DNA of 7,333 nucleotides from Spirochaetales bacterium. GTDB lineage: Bacteria > Spirochaetota > Spirochaetia > DSM-27196 > SLST01. Under the pieces are notes generated by a model that worked only from the letters and a program-made list of their open reading frames with translations, ran no database searches and was not told the origin of the DNA. The stretch is taken from NCBI GenBank assembly GCA_007130265.1, contig SLST01000521.1, forward strand, positions 1 through 7,333. Direction: 5' to 3'. The translations under genes and the position numbers were made by a program. Position 1 is the first letter of the stretch. Each line of letters opens with the position of its first letter. Below are positions 6,431-7,333 of this stretch, one piece after another.

Positions 6431-7290
6431 TGCGCGTCTGGAGTAAGCACCGGGCCATCTCGAGCGCCTGGCTCTTCGTGAGTTACACAATCCTCTTCGC
6501 GGCGCTGGTCGTCGCGGCGTTTCCGTTTCTGTGGATGTTCCTGTCGTCTTTCAAGACCAACCCGCAGATATACCGCATCCCGATTACCCTGATGCCACCA
6601 TCTCCGACCGTCGAGAACTACGCGATGCTACTCACCGGGCAGCACATTCCTTTCCTGCGCCAGTTCTTCAACAGCAGCGTGATTGCCGCGATCAGGATCA
6701 CGGTCAACCTGCTTGCCTGCTCGGCCGCCGCGTACGCCTTTGCCAAGTACACCTTTCCGCTGCAGAACGTGTTGTTCATGCTTATCATCGGGTTTCTGAT
6801 GATACCGCCCCAGATCACCGTGGTTCCCCTGTTCCTCCTGATGAACAGCTTCGGGTGGCTTGATACGATCCAGGCTGTGGCTCTACCGGGGGCGTTTACC
6901 GCGTTCGGTGTCTTTCTGTTGCGGCAGGTGATGGTCAGCAGCGTGCCGATAGAGATCATCGAATCAGCTCGGATGGATGGAGCGAGCGAGTTCCGGACCT
7001 TTGTGCAACTCGTGCTCCGGCTACCCGCGGTTTCCAGCGGAATGATCGTGCTTGCGACACTGACGTTCGTCGCAACGTGGAACGAGTACTTCTGGCCGGT
7101 CATCGCTCTGCGCTCGAGCTCGAAGTTCACTCTTCCGGTAGGGCTGGCATCCCTGGTCGGCATGTACCGCGTTGAGTACGGTATGCTGATGGCAGGCGGA
7201 TTCATGGCCGTATTCCCGGTCATGCTCTTCTTCATCTTCGGCAGGAAGACGTTCATGCAGGGCTTCACGGCAGGAGCGGTGAAGGGCTGA
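6430..7290 (+). CDS. Sugar ABC transporter permease, MalG/UgpE-like (CUT1 family)
   Basis: This 286-residue protein is the second channel subunit. It has a first membrane segment at about 14-37, then the MalG-type hallmark FPFLWMFLSSFK (31-42), a NYAMLL element in the first periplasmic loop, and hydrophobic segments near 84-103, 113-140, 150-166, 203-222 and 248-272. The EAA loop reads ESARMDGASEF (178-188) with LP at 198-199. The C-terminus GRKTFMQGFTAGAVKG is the usual ending for this family, so the protein is complete. The start is taken as ATG 6430, which overlaps the previous TGA by one base and follows a GGGGGAAGGG run. GTG 6427, one codon earlier, is equally possible. Bases 7289-7290 of the stop codon are also the first two bases of the 45-base repeat. 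No ATPase gene follows inside the window; many CUT1 importers borrow a shared MsiK/MalK-type ATPase. Confidence 0.95.
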   Translation: MRVWSKHRAISSAWLFVSYTILFAALVVAAFPFLWMFLSSFKTNPQIYRIPITLMPPSPTVENYAMLLTGQHIPFLRQFFNSSVIAAIRITVNLLACSAAAYAFAKYTFPLQNVLFMLIIGFLMIPPQITVVPLFLLMNSFGWLDTIQAVALPGAFTAFGVFLLRQVMVSSVPIEIIESARMDGASEFRTFVQLVLRLPAVSSGMIVLATLTFVATWNEYFWPVIALRSSSKFTLPVGLASLVGMYRVEYGMLMAGGFMAVFPVMLFFIFGRKTFMQGFTAGAVKG

Positions 7291-7333
7291 CCGTCCGGCG
7301 AGCGCATCCAGCGCTCGCCGATGTCGCGCCGGC
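7289..7333. repeat. 45-base intergenic repeat, copy 2 (cut by window end)
   Basis: Identical over all 45 visible bases to 1972-2016, 5317 bases upstream and in the same orientation. Its hairpin is at 7296-7320, with a 10-bp stem and ATCCA loop. It begins inside the stop codon of the MalG-like permease, so it sits at the 3' end of the importer operon. It may continue past the window. Confidence 0.85.

Noticed and set aside
1..7333. CRISPR arrays, tRNA or rRNA genes, transposases, phage genes
   Set aside because: No repeat-spacer pattern, no RNA gene signature and no mobile-element protein was seen on either strand.

Overview
The window is GC-rich bacterial DNA with dense, compact genes. It holds one edge-truncated small membrane protein gene on the minus strand and six complete genes on the plus strand. 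The best guess at the source is a free-living, high-GC spirochaete or a similar didermous heterotroph. The sugar-binding protein has a plain Sec signal ending in a Gly/Ala-rich stretch followed by an acidic, Ala-rich start of the mature protein. It has no lipobox cysteine, a style I associate with spirochaetal ABC binding proteins. This is a weak taxonomic hint.

Layout. Positions 1-148 (minus): N-terminus of a small hydrophobic protein. 149-272: divergent intergenic region. 273-1964 (plus): an exported protein made of four PRC-barrel-like units. 1965-2103: intergenic region with a 45-base repeat that contains a perfect hairpin, followed by a probable sigma70-type promoter. 2104-4003: a two-component pair, a six-TM HisKA_3-type histidine kinase and a NarL/FixJ-type response regulator, separated by 4 bases. 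4004-4137: a striking regulatory region with four GTAC half-sites spaced exactly 11 bases apart, just upstream of a good -35/-10 pair. 4138-7290: a CUT1-type sugar ABC importer, consisting of a binding protein, a strong intercistronic hairpin and two overlapping permease genes. The ATPase is absent. The window ends inside a second, identical copy of the 45-base repeat, which begins at the stop codon of the last permease.

How it fits together. The simplest reading is a signal-responsive sugar-uptake locus. The membrane kinase phosphorylates the NarL-type regulator. The regulator probably binds the phased GTAC sites and activates the transporter promoter (inference from position and symmetry). 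The hairpin after the binding-protein gene would keep that product more abundant than the permeases. A shared ATPase encoded elsewhere, or just past the window, would energise transport. The two-component/transporter block is bracketed by the two copies of the repeat. The PRC-barrel gene and the small membrane protein gene lie outside this block and look functionally separate.
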